NCBI GenBank assembly: GCA_002495685.1
Contig: DAGJ01000024.1
Span: forward strand, 24,036 to 88,035
Direction of reading: 5' to 3'
DNA from: Methanobrevibacter sp. UBA412
GTDB lineage: Archaea; Methanobacteriota; Methanobacteria; Methanobacteriales; Methanobacteriaceae
Length of the DNA: 64,000 bases
Part shown: one piece after another, positions 36,193 through 45,740 of the stretch
Layout of the letters: every line of letters begins with the position of its first letter
Numbering within the stretch: the first letter of the stretch is position 1
The notes under the pieces: model-generated
Seen by the model: only the letters and a program-made list of their open reading frames with translations
The model's database searches: none
Told to the model about the DNA's origin: nothing
Program-made: the position numbers and the translations under genes

Positions 36193-37881
36193 TTAAATTT
36201 TTTCTAATTCATTAAAAGGAATTAATTTTTCAGCAGCTTTTACTTCAATATCAATGTTATTTTCTTTCATTGCTGCAATTGAATTTAACCCACTACCTGC
36301 AACAATTCCAAAATTGTAATTATTAACTTTAGCATTATAAACTAACTCTCTAGGTTTTCCAATTTTATAAATTGATAATCCCATATCAATTAGTTTAGAT
36401 AAAATATCTTTACTTTTTTCTCTTGCTACATAAGGTACTTCTTTAATAGAAGCTAAAGCATTTTGAGGATAAATCTTCTTTTTTGTAATATTAGTCATAT
36501 TTTTAAAAATGAAAATTTTGTGAGGATCTAATGAAGAACCATTATATGAAATCATTTCAATAAATTGGGGTGAACTTCCTATTTCAATTAATCCACCATA
36601 TTTAGGAGTGCTTAAAATCCCATTATTCATTAAAATTCCATCAATTGTTAAACTACAAATAGTACCTATACCTATTTTATTAGGATTACCTGGATGATTA
36701 ATTAATTTGTAATATGGATTAATATAATCGGGAGAATCTTTGTATGTTTTTTTCATAATATTTAAAGCAAAATCTAAATCTTCTTTATCAATATAGGATA
36801 TATTAGATATTATCTTTCCCTTTTCAGAATTTAAATCAAAATTTACTTTTTGTATTAAATTCCAAGATTTTGAAAGTAAGAAAGGTATCCTATTTTGATT
36901 TGATTTTTGGGATGTTTTTAATATATTTTTAGGTTTTGAGATTGACTTTAAATTTTTATATTCTTCAAATTCGTCTATAGTTTCAATGTCTACATCATAA
37001 TTTAATTCTTGAGCTGCACATAAAGGTGTAACTCCTCCAATTAATGCAATTCCCACTAAACCTTCATTAACAGGCACTCCTAATGTGGTTTCTCCATTTT
37101 CTCCAATTTTTAATATACCATTAATACCTATTTGATTTAATTTCTCAAGAATGTTAATTGTTTTTTCTCTAGCTGCACTAGGAATTACTCTAAAATTTGC
37201 AGGTATTATACCATTACCATTTTTCACAACTTCTCTAACTGAAGTCATATCCTTTGCAATGAAAGCATTTAAAGGAGACATAGATGTTTTTTTATAAGAA
37301 ATTAATTCAGTAAAATTTGTAGGAGTATAATCCTCAACATTAACAAGACCTCCATAGATAGGTTGGGATGCTATTCCATTTGATAAAAGAATTCCATCTA
37401 TAGTTGTACTACAAATAGTTTTTATTGAATATCCTAAAGATTCTCCTATTTTATTTTTTTCAACACTTATTAAGGGGCTAACTGCTAGTCCTGCATCAAA
37501 AACATTTTTAACTACTTCAAATGCAGATTCGTCTAAAACATTAGATTTATTGACTATTATTTTCCCGGTTTTTTTCTCAAAATCAAAATTTGTTTTATAC
37601 ATCATTTCTTCAAATTTTGAATAAATAAAATCTACTTGGTCATAAATTAGTCCTTTTTCAAGTTTTTTTCTTCCAGATTCAGTGATTATTCTTCCAGAAT
37701 ATCCTTTTCTTTTACTGAATCCTTTTTCATCTAATATTTGCATGTGGTATCTTACAGCTCTTTCTCCTAAGTTATAACCTTTATTTTTTAGTTCATTTGC
37801 TATAACTTTAGAACCAATTGCTTTGTCTTGTTCACTTAAAATTCTGAGAATTTCTATCATACGATGTTCTGATTCTGACAT
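36193..37881 (-). CDS. nrpR: Nitrogen repressor NrpR with two ligand domains
   Basis: A 562-residue Euryarchaeal repressor. Residues 1-70 are a winged helix (IGSKVIANELKNKGYNLGER, then AVRYHMQILDEKG). Two NrpR domains follow, at about 75-320 and 335-560; each has a TICSTTIDGILL or TICSLTIDGILM core and a PYVAREK/PSAAREK segment. NrpR binds GGAAN6TTCC operators and is released by 2-oxoglutarate. Two such operators stand in front of glnA, the adjacent gene, so the regulator and its target are neighbours. Confidence 0.93.
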   Translation of the reverse strand: MSESEHRMIEILRILSEQDKAIGSKVIANELKNKGYNLGERAVRYHMQILDEKGFSKRKGYSGRIITESGRKKLEKGLIYDQVDFIYSKFEEMMYKTNFDFEKKTGKIIVNKSNVLDESAFEVVKNVFDAGLAVSPLISVEKNKIGESLGYSIKTICSTTIDGILLSNGIASQPIYGGLVNVEDYTPTNFTELISYKKTSMSPLNAFIAKDMTSVREVVKNGNGIIPANFRVIPSAAREKTINILEKLNQIGINGILKIGENGETTLGVPVNEGLVGIALIGGVTPLCAAQELNYDVDIETIDEFEEYKNLKSISKPKNILKTSQKSNQNRIPFLLSKSWNLIQKVNFDLNSEKGKIISNISYIDKEDLDFALNIMKKTYKDSPDYINPYYKLINHPGNPNKIGIGTICSLTIDGILMNNGILSTPKYGGLIEIGSSPQFIEMISYNGSSLDPHKIFIFKNMTNITKKKIYPQNALASIKEVPYVAREKSKDILSKLIDMGLSIYKIGKPRELVYNAKVNNYNFGIVAGSGLNSIAAMKENNIDIEVKAAEKLIPFNELEKI

Positions 37882-38045
37882 TGTAGTTACCTTTGTAAAA
37901 TTTAAGAAAAAAGAATTAAAATTTATTTTTTATTAAGTTAATTTATATTTTTTTTTAATAAGTTTCTATTTTATTTTTGAATTAAGAAATAGTAAAAAAA
38001 TGTTTTTTTTTAAAAAAGTAAAAAATTAAAAAGAGGTTTAGTTAA

Positions 38046-39392
38046 TTATAAATCTAAGTATCTTTCTTGTTCATATCCAAATACTTGTACTCTGTAATCG
38101 TCCCATTCTGCATATTTGGATTTTAAGAATGCTTCACTTATGTGTTCGCCTAAACCATCCATAATTATATTATCTTCTTCTAATGCATGGTATGCTTCCC
38201 ATAAACTTGAAGGTAATACATTAATTCCTAATTCTTCACGTTCTTCTTCAGTTAATTTGTAAATGTTTATTTCTGTTGGTTCGCCGGGATCAATTTTATT
38301 TTTTAATCCGTCCATTCCAGCATATAACATTGCTGCAAATGCTAAATAAGGATTACATGCTGGATCAGGTGCTCGGTATTCAATACGTGTTCCTTTTCCT
38401 CGTGCAGCAGGAACTCTTATTAATGCTGATCTATTTTTAAGACCATATGCTTCGTAAACAGGTGCTTCGTATCCTGGAACTAATCTTTTGTAAGAGTTTA
38501 CTATTGGGTTAGTTATTGCAGTTAATGCTGGAGCATGTTTTAATAATCCTCCAATGAAATATATTGCTTCTTGAGAGATTCCACTTTCGCTTTCATCGTC
38601 TGCGAATAAGTTTTCTTCGTCTTTAAATAAACTTTGGTGACAGTGCATTCCACTACCATTTTCTCCAAAGAATGGTTTTGGCATGAATGTTACTCTATAA
38701 TCTAATCCATCAAACTGTGCCATGTTATTAACTATAGCTTTTATTGCTTGTTTGAATGTTATTACTGCGTCAGCTGTCTTTAATGCATCGTCAAATTTAA
38801 ATGCAATTTCATTTTGTCCAGGTCCTACTTCGTGGTGACTTACTTCAACATCAAATCCTAATTCTTCTAAGTTTAATGTTAATTCTCTTCTGAAATCAGG
38901 TCCTTTATCTTTTGGTTCTACATCAAAGTAACTTGCATCATCGTAAGGTACGGGATATCCGTCTTCATCTATATTAACTATGAAAAATTCTGGTTCTGGT
39001 CCAATATTATAATTGTATCCATATTCATCTTTTAATTTTTTTAGTGCATGCTTAAGTATGCTTCTTGGGTCTCCTACGAATGGTTTTCCTTCAGGGGTCC
39101 AAATATCACATATAAATCTGCATACTGCAGATTCTTCAGGTCTCCATGATAATTGTGAGTATGTGCTTATATCCGGTTTTAAAATTAGGTCACTATCATT
39201 GATTTCAACGAATCCTTCTATTGAGGATCCATCGAATGGCATTCCTTTGGTGAAAAAGTTTTCCATTTCTCCTTTTACATATGGAACTGCTATACTTTTT
39301 GGAACTCCATTTAAATCTACGAATTGAAGTCTTATGAATTTGATATTATCTGCTTCCATTCTTTCAATAATATTTTTTATTTCGTCTGACAT
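38046..39392 (-). CDS. glnA: Glutamine synthetase type I
   Basis: A 448-residue [57 protein letters not shown] and [19 protein letters not shown] cover the ATP, metal and glutamate sites. It assimilates ammonium. The promoter carries two NrpR operators. The gene is followed on the same strand by nrpR, 164 bp downstream. Confidence 0.96.
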   Translation of the reverse strand: MSDEIKNIIERMEADNIKFIRLQFVDLNGVPKSIAVPYVKGEMENFFTKGMPFDGSSIEGFVEINDSDLILKPDISTYSQLSWRPEESAVCRFICDIWTPEGKPFVGDPRSILKHALKKLKDEYGYNYNIGPEPEFFIVNIDEDGYPVPYDDASYFDVEPKDKGPDFRRELTLNLEELGFDVEVSHHEVGPGQNEIAFKFDDALKTADAVITFKQAIKAIVNNMAQFDGLDYRVTFMPKPFFGENGSGMHCHQSLFKDEENLFADDESESGISQEAIYFIGGLLKHAPALTAITNPIVNSYKRLVPGYEAPVYEAYGLKNRSALIRVPAARGKGTRIEYRAPDPACNPYLAFAAMLYAGMDGLKNKIDPGEPTEINIYKLTEEEREELGINVLPSSLWEAYHALEEDNIIMDGLGEHISEAFLKSKYAEWDDYRVQVFGYEQERYLDL

Positions 39393-39490
39393 GTAATAAA
39401 TTCTCCATTTATAATTAGTTATGTTTTATCTTTGTATGGGTTTACTTTTAAGTTTTGTTTTTTTTAAGTAAATTAAATTGGAAGTTAGCC

Positions 39491-39504
39491 GGAAGGTTAC
39501 TTCC
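39491..39504 (-). promoter_or_regulatory. NrpR operator 2 of glnA (GGAAN6TTCC)
   Basis: GGAAGGTTACTTCC on the plus strand matches the published GGAA-N6-TTCC consensus exactly. It lies 17 bp (centre to centre) from the other operator and downstream of the predicted transcription start. Confidence 0.85.
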
Positions 39505-39507
39505 TAC

Positions 39508-39521
39508 GGAATTACATTTCC
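39508..39521 (-). promoter_or_regulatory. NrpR operator 1 of glnA (GGAAN6TTCC)
   Basis: GGAATTACATTTCC also matches the consensus exactly. On the minus strand it begins about 10 bp after the TATA box, so it covers the expected transcription start. NrpR bound here would block polymerase, while the downstream copy strengthens binding. Confidence 0.85.
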
Positions 39522-39529
39522 ACCTAATA

Positions 39530-39549
39530 CTATATAAACTTTTTTAAAA
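39530..39549 (-). promoter_or_regulatory. glnA promoter (BRE/TATA)
   Basis: The minus strand reads AAAAAAGTTTATATAGTATT. The predicted transcription start is about 25 bp downstream, within the operator pair, leaving a leader of roughly 115 nt to the ATG at 39392. Confidence 0.6.
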
Positions 39550-39607
39550 TAATACAAAAACTAAAAAAAATATTATATTAATTCATTAAAAAAATTTAAA
39601 ATAAGAA

Positions 39608-40360
39608 TTATAATTTAACAGTACAAAAAGAATTCAAATTCAATAAATCAAACTTAAAAATATTCGGAGAATAAATAACTTTTCCAACACCCGTAATATA
39701 TTTATATGCCTCAAATGCTTGTAAAGCCCCAATTATATTAGGAACTGGGCCGATAACTGGGGGAACACCATTATTTAATGATTCAATCTCTTTAACAATT
39801 TGGGCATTGATTTTTTTATTAACTGAAGGTAATTCAAATAATTCCTCATAACTTTCACTATCCTTAGTAAAAACAGTAATTTGTCCCATAGTACCATGAA
39901 TTGCCCCATGAACTAAAGGGATATTATGTTCTTTAGTAAATCTAGATAAAATAATTCTTGAAATTAAATTATCCAATGCATCAATAACAATATCACAATC
40001 ACCTACTAAATCATTAACATTACTTTCATCTAATTCTTCGTTAAAAGTATTAACTTTCACATAAGGATTAACTATTCTTACTCTTTCTTTTCCAGTTTCA
40101 CTTTTAGATTTTCTTAAAGTTGAAGTTGTACTCAATAATTGTCTATTTAAATTGGAGAAATCAAAATAATCTTTATCAATAAGATTTAACTCTCCAACAC
40201 CCATACGAGCTAGCATTTCTATAACTGAACCACCAATACCACCACAACCAACAACTCCTATTTTTGATTCTTTAAATCTTTTTTGCTGGCTTTTTGTAAC
40301 AATACTCATTTGTCTACTTGCAATTTCCCAATAACCCATTTCCATATATCTTGTTGGCAT
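39608..40360 (-). CDS. E1-like adenylyltransferase (MoeB/ThiF/HesA family)
   Basis: A 250-residue Rossmann protein with the nucleotide loop GVVGCGGIGGSVIEML, LIDKDYFDFSNLNRQLL and VIDALDNLISRI, as in ubiquitin-activating-like enzymes. They adenylate the C-terminal GG of MoaD/ThiS/SAMP proteins. The zinc CXXC pairs of MoeB are missing and no obvious catalytic Cys follows. The partner could therefore be molybdopterin synthesis, thiamine or another sulfur-carrier system. Starts at 40366 and 40360 are possible; GTGAT supports 40360. Confidence 0.78.
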   Translation of the reverse strand: MPTRYMEMGYWEIASRQMSIVTKSQQKRFKESKIGVVGCGGIGGSVIEMLARMGVGELNLIDKDYFDFSNLNRQLLSTTSTLRKSKSETGKERVRIVNPYVKVNTFNEELDESNVNDLVGDCDIVIDALDNLISRIILSRFTKEHNIPLVHGAIHGTMGQITVFTKDSESYEELFELPSVNKKINAQIVKEIESLNNGVPPVIGPVPNIIGALQAFEAYKYITGVGKVIYSPNIFKFDLLNLNSFCTVKL

Positions 40361-40468
40361 TTTCATCACTAATTATAATTAAATTTTATTTAATTTAATA
40401 TATCTATTTTATATTAATAATTTTTAATCTTATATAATTAAAATTAAATAAAAAAAACAAAAAAAGAT

Positions 40469-41638
40469 TTAAAATAAGTTAAAATTTTCACCAAATAATT
40501 CATGAACTTTTTTAAGCTCATTAGGAATGTTAATAAGTTGAGGGCAAAAATTTAAACATTTGCCACAATTATTACATTTATCTGCTCTACTATTATCTGA
40601 AATTAAGTTAAAATAATGCATACTACTAGCAGCAGGATCATCCAATATCTTAGCTATATTATACTCTCTAAAACAATTAGGAATATTAACTCCATTAGGA
40701 CAAGGCATACAATACTGACAACCTGTACAATCATTACCCTTTTTAAATCTATATTCCCTAGCCACTTCATTAATTAAACTTAAATCATTTTCTGAAATAG
40801 AATTAACTTTAGCATTACATGCAATTTCGATATTCTCTTGAACTTGTTTTAAAGAATTCATGCCACTAAGAACACAATCAACATTTTCCATATTCCATAA
40901 GTAATCAAAAGCCCATTCAACAGGAGTTCTATTAACTTCAGCAGTATCCCACATATCTTTTATATCTTTAGGAATATTTTCAACCAATCTTCCACCTCTA
41001 AGAGGTTCCATAATAATATTTCCAATTCCCATACTACTAATCAAATCTAATCCAGCAAGACCACTTTTATAATTTTCATCTAAATAATTCATTTGACTTA
41101 ATACAACTTCCCATTTATCATATTCACTTAAAATACTCATCAATATATCAAATTCGGTATGTGCAGAAAAACCTACATGTTTTACCCTACCATCATTTAA
41201 GATATCATCTAAAAAATCAAAAACATCTAAAGATTTATAATTGGACCAATATTCGCTATTTAATCCATGTAATAAATAAATATCAATATGATCTGTCTTT
41301 AACCTAGATAATTGTTCATTAAATATGTTTTCCATATCATTTTTTTCTTTAATTAACCAACTAGGTAATTTAGCAGATAATAAAACTTTTTCTCTATAAC
41401 CATTTTCTAAAAAATTTCCAATAACAGGTTCACAATTACCTTTACCCTTTAAATCAGTAGCATGGAATGAATAACCTGTATCAATTATATTTATTCCATT
41501 ATCAATACCATAACTAAGTATCTCATTAGTTTTTCCTAAGTTAATTTCATCGTTAGAATTTTCGTGGGGTAAACGCATAGCTCCAAAACCTAAAATAGAA
41601 ACTTTTTCGCCAGTATTCCCTAATTCTTTATATTGCAA
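40469..41638 (-). CDS. Aldo/keto reductase with C-terminal ferredoxin domain
   Basis: A 389-residue fusion. Residues 1-300 are an aldo-keto reductase barrel (VSILGFGAMRLP, NIIDTGYSFHA with catalytic Asp/Tyr, LLSAKLPSW with Lys, DIYLLHGLN with His). The C-terminal 80 residues hold CTGCQYCMPCP and CNNCGKCLNFCP for two [4Fe-4S] clusters. Such proteins are widespread in anaerobes. The substrate is unknown. It ends 100 bp from the E1-like gene on the same strand. Confidence 0.85.
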   Translation of the reverse strand: MQYKELGNTGEKVSILGFGAMRLPHENSNDEINLGKTNEILSYGIDNGINIIDTGYSFHATDLKGKGNCEPVIGNFLENGYREKVLLSAKLPSWLIKEKNDMENIFNEQLSRLKTDHIDIYLLHGLNSEYWSNYKSLDVFDFLDDILNDGRVKHVGFSAHTEFDILMSILSEYDKWEVVLSQMNYLDENYKSGLAGLDLISSMGIGNIIMEPLRGGRLVENIPKDIKDMWDTAEVNRTPVEWAFDYLWNMENVDCVLSGMNSLKQVQENIEIACNAKVNSISENDLSLINEVAREYRFKKGNDCTGCQYCMPCPNGVNIPNCFREYNIAKILDDPAASSMHYFNLISDNSRADKCNNCGKCLNFCPQLINIPNELKKVHELFGENFNLF

Positions 41639-41775
41639 TTTTTTTCACCTAATACTTTTATAATTTAAAATAGATTATCTAAAAATGATATTTAGTAGCG
41701 ATTAATAATTATTTAGGTTATAAATTATTTAAAAATAGTTAAAATTAATGTATATTATTCCTGGGATTGTAAAAA

Positions 41776-41883
41776 TGCCGGGAACGGGATTCGAACCCGT
41801 GGCCTCACGGTATCCCAGGAATTGTCAGAGCACTGCTTAAAACCCTATGAGCCGTGCGCTCTAACCAGCTGAGCCACCCCGGC
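41776..41883 (-). tRNA. Elongator tRNA-Met (CAT) with a 34-nt intron
   Basis: On the minus strand the 108-nt gene folds as follows: acceptor GCCGGGG/TCCCGGC, D arm GCTC-AGCTGGTTA-GAGC, anticodon stem CACGG/CCGTG, loop CTCATAA with anticodon CAT, and T arm ACGGG-TTCGAAT-CCCGT with discriminator A. The 34-nt intron (41812-41845) lies after position 37, the standard archaeal site. The first pair is G-C, unlike the A-U of initiator tRNA. CCA is not encoded; five T follow. Confidence 0.93.
41812..41845 (-). other. tRNA-Met intron
   Basis: 34 nt inserted between CTCATA and A of the anticodon loop. Its 3' part (minus strand ATTCCTGGGAT) is an exact inverted repeat of the 11 bases at 41757-41767, just downstream of the tRNA. 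Confidence 0.8.
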
Positions 41884-42118
41884 ATCTGACAGTAATAAAA
41901 TTTTAGTAACTAATCTCTTATAAAGTTTTCCCTTTTTACTAAATTTTTGAAAATAATTATCCAGTAATACATAAATTAAAAAATTTATTTTTTCATAAAA
42001 AAGATAAATAAAATTTTAATACATAATTTTTAATAAAACATATAATAAAAAATAGTAATATAATATAATAATATAACTTACATAAAAAATAATTTTTAAA
42101 TTTAAAAAGTGATTATCA

Positions 42119-43369
42119 ATGAGTAAAGTAAAAGATATGGCCCTTGCCGATGAGGGTATAAGAAAAATTAAATGGGTTCAAAAACACATGCCTGTTCTTG
42201 AACATATTAAAAAACAATTTGAAGAAGAAAAACCTTTTGAAGGAATTACCATAGGATCTTGTTTACATTTAGAACCTAAAACTGTAAATTTAGGATTAAC
42301 ATTACAAGCAGGAGGGGCAGAAGTAGCAATGACTGGTTGTAATCCCCTCTCAACTCATGATGATGCAGCAGCAGGAGGAGCAGCTTTAGGATTAAACATT
42401 TATGGGTGGAGAGAACAAAGTGAAACAGAATATTACTCAACTATAAATGATGTACTAAGTCATAAACCCGACATAATAATTGATGATGGGGCAGACATGA
42501 TTCTAACAATTCATGAAAAACGACCAGATCTTTTAAAAACAATTATGGGTGCATGTGAAGAAACAACAACAGGTGTTCATAGATTAGAAGGAATGCATGC
42601 TGATGGTGCATTAAAATTCCCAGTTGTAGCGGTCAATGATGCATATACTAAATATCTATTTGATAATCGTTATGGTACTGGACAATCCTCATTAGATGCT
42701 ATCATGGGAACAACTAATATGTTAATTGCAGGAAAAAATGTTGTTGTATGTGGATACGGTTGGTGTGGCCGTGGAGTAGCATCAAGAGCTGATGGTTTAG
42801 GAGCAAATGTAATAGTAACTGAAGTGGATCCAATCAGAGCTTTAGAAGCAAGAATGGATGGTTTTAGAGTAATGACTATTAGAGAAGCTGTCAAAATCGC
42901 TGATTTAATAATAACTGTAACAGGAAATATTGACATTATTAAAGGTGATGACTTCAAATATATGAAAGATGGATGTTTACTAGCAAATTCTGGACATTTC
43001 AATGTAGAAATAAATCGAGAAGATTTAGAATCACAATCTGTAGCGGTAGAAGAAGTAAGAGAAAGTATAGAAATGTTTGTAATGGAAGACGGTAGAAAAC
43101 TTTATCTATTAGCAGATGGAAGATTAGTAAATCTCGCTGCAGCTAGAGGTCAAGGACATCCAGCAGAAATAATGGATATGAGTTTTGCAGTACAAGCATT
43201 ATCTGCAAAATATATTTTAGAAAACGATTTACCAATAGATGTTATGAAAGCACCTGATTCTATTGATGATACTGTTGCTAGATTAAAACTTAAAGCAATG
43301 GGAATAGAAATAGATTCCTTATCAGATACTCAAGAATCTTATTTAGCTAATTGGGCTCAAGGAACATAA
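42119..43369 (+). CDS. ahcY: S-adenosylhomocysteine/S-inosylhomocysteine hydrolase
   Basis: A 416-residue NAD-dependent hydrolase. VGIDDGAD-like DIIIDDGADMIL, GVHRLEGM, the NAD site VVCGYGWCGRGVASRADGLG and NSGHFNVEI are characteristic. In methanogens lacking adenosine-specific steps the in vivo substrate has been shown to be the deaminated S-inosylhomocysteine for the Methanocaldococcus jannaschii enzyme; sequence alone does not decide here. It regenerates homocysteine after methylation reactions. Confidence 0.93.
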   Translation: MSKVKDMALADEGIRKIKWVQKHMPVLEHIKKQFEEEKPFEGITIGSCLHLEPKTVNLGLTLQAGGAEVAMTGCNPLSTHDDAAAGGAALGLNIYGWREQSETEYYSTINDVLSHKPDIIIDDGADMILTIHEKRPDLLKTIMGACEETTTGVHRLEGMHADGALKFPVVAVNDAYTKYLFDNRYGTGQSSLDAIMGTTNMLIAGKNVVVCGYGWCGRGVASRADGLGANVIVTEVDPIRALEARMDGFRVMTIREAVKIADLIITVTGNIDIIKGDDFKYMKDGCLLANSGHFNVEINREDLESQSVAVEEVRESIEMFVMEDGRKLYLLADGRLVNLAAARGQGHPAEIMDMSFAVQALSAKYILENDLPIDVMKAPDSIDDTVARLKLKAMGIEIDSLSDTQESYLANWAQGT

Positions 43370-43378
43370 AAATTTAAA

Positions 43379-43400
43379 AAAAAGAGAAACTTCTCTTTTT
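43379..43400 (+). terminator. Terminator-like hairpin after ahcY
   Basis: AAAAAGAGAA (43379-43388) and TTCTCTTTTT (43391-43400) pair completely, ending in a T-run. The next gene starts 37 bp further on, so ahcY may be monocistronic. Confidence 0.6.
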
Positions 43401-43437
43401 AATTTTATTTTTAATAATAAAAATTTATAGAAAAAAA

Positions 43438-44097
43438 ATGTCATATTACCGTCATATAAATAATGGAAAAGGTCCAACAAAATTAATAATTGGTGGAGTA
43501 CATGGAAACGAAGGTAGAACTACAATTAACCTTATAAAACTCTTAAAAAAAGAAGATTTTGGGCCAGGACAGATTTACATATACAATTTAGATGACACAC
43601 CATATATATCAACAATAAATAAAAAATTCTATAAATCTAAACAAGGTAAAAAAATAATTGATTTAATACAAAAATATAGGCCTGATTTTTACACGGAACT
43701 TCACTGTTATAATATTTCCCATTATAAAAAGTTAATTGATGATTCAAGATTTCAATCTCAAGGAGTTCCACCTTTAATAGATTGTGGGAATTTTATATTA
43801 GTTAGTTCAGTTTCACCATTAATACGATTTAAATATTTTGAAAAAGAAACTGTTTGTAAAACTATAGAAATCCCATCATTCAATAGTAAACATTTTGATT
43901 TAAAAAAAGTAGAAAACCAGTATGGTTTTAATAAAAAATTATCTATTGATAAAGCTATGGATTTATTATACTTAGTAACTAAATCAAATACACGTCAAGA
44001 ATATGAAAATAATATAAGTGCTAAATATCCTAAACAAGTGGATTTAGCAATAAAATATGTTCGAGAATTATTTGGAGTATCATTCTCCCCATATTAA
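43438..44097 (+). CDS. DUF2119-like protein, possible M14-type metallohydrolase
   Basis: A 219-residue protein that I match to the methanogen family DUF2119. GGVHGNEGRTT (His22 and Glu25) and YTELHCYN (His89) reproduce the spacing of the zinc ligands in M14/AstE-type carboxypeptidases and desuccinylases. A later ETVCKTIEIP could contribute the catalytic Glu. No signal peptide is visible. The activity is an inference from these motifs. It lies on the same strand as ahcY, behind a terminator-like hairpin. Confidence 0.65.
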   Translation: MSYYRHINNGKGPTKLIIGGVHGNEGRTTINLIKLLKKEDFGPGQIYIYNLDDTPYISTINKKFYKSKQGKKIIDLIQKYRPDFYTELHCYNISHYKKLIDDSRFQSQGVPPLIDCGNFILVSSVSPLIRFKYFEKETVCKTIEIPSFNSKHFDLKKVENQYGFNKKLSIDKAMDLLYLVTKSNTRQEYENNISAKYPKQVDLAIKYVRELFGVSFSPY

Positions 44098-44129
44098 GAT
44101 TTAAACTTTTTTTTAATAATAAATAAATT

Positions 44130-45113
44130 TTAAAACCAATCTTCTAAACTTTTTTGTGTTGAATTTAATTTTTTCATTTTATTTGCAGAACTTACAACTC
44201 TAGCTTCTGAAAAACCATGTTCTTCACACATAAATTCAGTTAATTGATCTAGTTTAACATTTTTCCATTTAATTTCATAATTTGTGTTAACTTCAGGTTT
44301 TAAAAAAATATTTCTAAGAATATCCGGGTCTACTTCTAATTCTACCTCTTTGTTTTTTAAAATATTTTCTAAACTATCATTTTTAATTAATTTTAATCCA
44401 GTTTTTGCCCCTATGCCTTTAATTCCCTCATTAAAGTCAGTACCTACTAAAATTGCAATATCTATTAATTGGTTTCTTGTTAAATCTAAATTTGCGAGAA
44501 TTTTTTCAAGTTCCATATATTTTAAATTAGATAAACCCCCACTTAAAGTTAAATTTCGAACAGTTCTTGAAGCCCCAAATAATAAACAATCATAATCTTG
44601 TGATGCAACAGACCAAGCATCTCCTTTTTGAACCATATATGATGCTTGAGCTTCACCTTCACTTTTAGATTGTACATATGGAATTCCTAATAAATCAAGT
44701 AATTTTTTAGAAGATTCTATTATATAAGGAGATATTTTTGATGAACGCATTGCAAATTTACGAGCTTCTTCTTCATTCCCCTCATCTAATGCTTCTTTCC
44801 ATTTTTTTTCAGATTCATTTCTAACTTCTTTTCTTTTCATAACAGTGTTTGTTTTAAAGTCAGAATGTTTTCCATCAAAAACATAAATTGGTTTAATTCC
44901 CTTTTCAACAATTGAAGAAGTTCTGTATAATAATCCACTAAGATGTGAAGTAATATTACCATCTTGATCCATAAGAGGTGTTCCATCTCTTTGACGTATA
45001 CCTGATAAAAATTGGTAAAGAGTATTATATGTGTCAATTGCAACACTATGCCCTTCTAAATCTTTAAATCCAATTTCTTCTGTTTTAATAATATCAGTAA
45101 ATTTTACACCCAT
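44130..45113 (-). CDS. fen: Flap endonuclease FEN1
   Basis: A 327-residue XPG-family nuclease. The N region (VAIDTYNTLYQFLSGIRQRD) and I region (GIPYVQSKSEGEAQASYM, VASQDYDCLLFGA) contain the acidic metal ligands, followed by the helix-hairpin-helix VGTDFNEGIKGIGAKTGLKL. The C-terminal TQKSLEDWF is a PCNA-interacting peptide. It processes flaps in Okazaki-fragment maturation and repair. GGTGTGAT precedes the ATG. Confidence 0.95.
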   Translation of the reverse strand: MGVKFTDIIKTEEIGFKDLEGHSVAIDTYNTLYQFLSGIRQRDGTPLMDQDGNITSHLSGLLYRTSSIVEKGIKPIYVFDGKHSDFKTNTVMKRKEVRNESEKKWKEALDEGNEEEARKFAMRSSKISPYIIESSKKLLDLLGIPYVQSKSEGEAQASYMVQKGDAWSVASQDYDCLLFGASRTVRNLTLSGGLSNLKYMELEKILANLDLTRNQLIDIAILVGTDFNEGIKGIGAKTGLKLIKNDSLENILKNKEVELEVDPDILRNIFLKPEVNTNYEIKWKNVKLDQLTEFMCEEHGFSEARVVSSANKMKKLNSTQKSLEDWF

Positions 45114-45134
45114 TTAATCACACCATTATATTAT

Positions 45135-45710
45135 TTAATTAATACTATCTTTTTCAACAAAATATGTAATTGGGAAAAATTCTTTTATCCAAATTAAAAT
45201 TTTTTCATTATGAATAATTGTATAAGTTCTTGTTAAAAAATCCTTATCAGTTTTATATATTTCCTCTAATTTTTCATTAGATTTTTCAACTTGTATAGTT
45301 TTTATCTCTCTTCTAGATTCCATATTATATTTTCGAAGAATTCTTCCTATAGGTATATCTGCTCTAATTAAATCAGATTTAAAATTATCATGTAATCTTT
45401 TTAATGGAATATAAGAAATGGCATAAATTAATGGTTTATTATTTTTATGCATTAATACTTCTCTATAATTTATTTCTTCTCCACAATCAATGTCTATTAA
45501 TTCTGCTATTTCAGGGGTTGATTTTTCAAAATGTTGTTCAAGTGTTTTTAAATCAATTTTTCCATTTAAAACATCTAATATAGCAGTTATTGATCCATCA
45601 GTAGTTAAAAGAATTTTTTGTGTATTGGAAAAAGTTTTACCATAATTTTTTTCAACTGTATAAATTTTTTCTATTAATCGTTGATTAATATTATTGCCTT
45701 CACAAGTCAT
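45135..45710 (-). CDS. Chorismate-lyase-like protein (DUF98)
   Basis: A 191-residue protein of the UbiC-like DUF98 family. The core is INYREVLMHKNNKPLIYAIS, IPLKRLHDNF and RADIPIGRILRKYN. Distant relatives convert chorismate to 4-hydroxybenzoate plus pyruvate. The role in methanogens is not established; a link to an aromatic cofactor precursor is possible. It lies 21 bp upstream of the FEN1 gene and 30 bp downstream of the homoaconitase gene, so the run appears co-oriented. Confidence 0.75.
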   Translation of the reverse strand: MTCEGNNINQRLIEKIYTVEKNYGKTFSNTQKILLTTDGSITAILDVLNGKIDLKTLEQHFEKSTPEIAELIDIDCGEEINYREVLMHKNNKPLIYAISYIPLKRLHDNFKSDLIRADIPIGRILRKYNMESRREIKTIQVEKSNEKLEEIYKTDKDFLTRTYTIIHNEKILIWIKEFFPITYFVEKDSIN

Positions 45711-45740
45711 TTTATCCCATTAAATTTAATATTTAAATTT

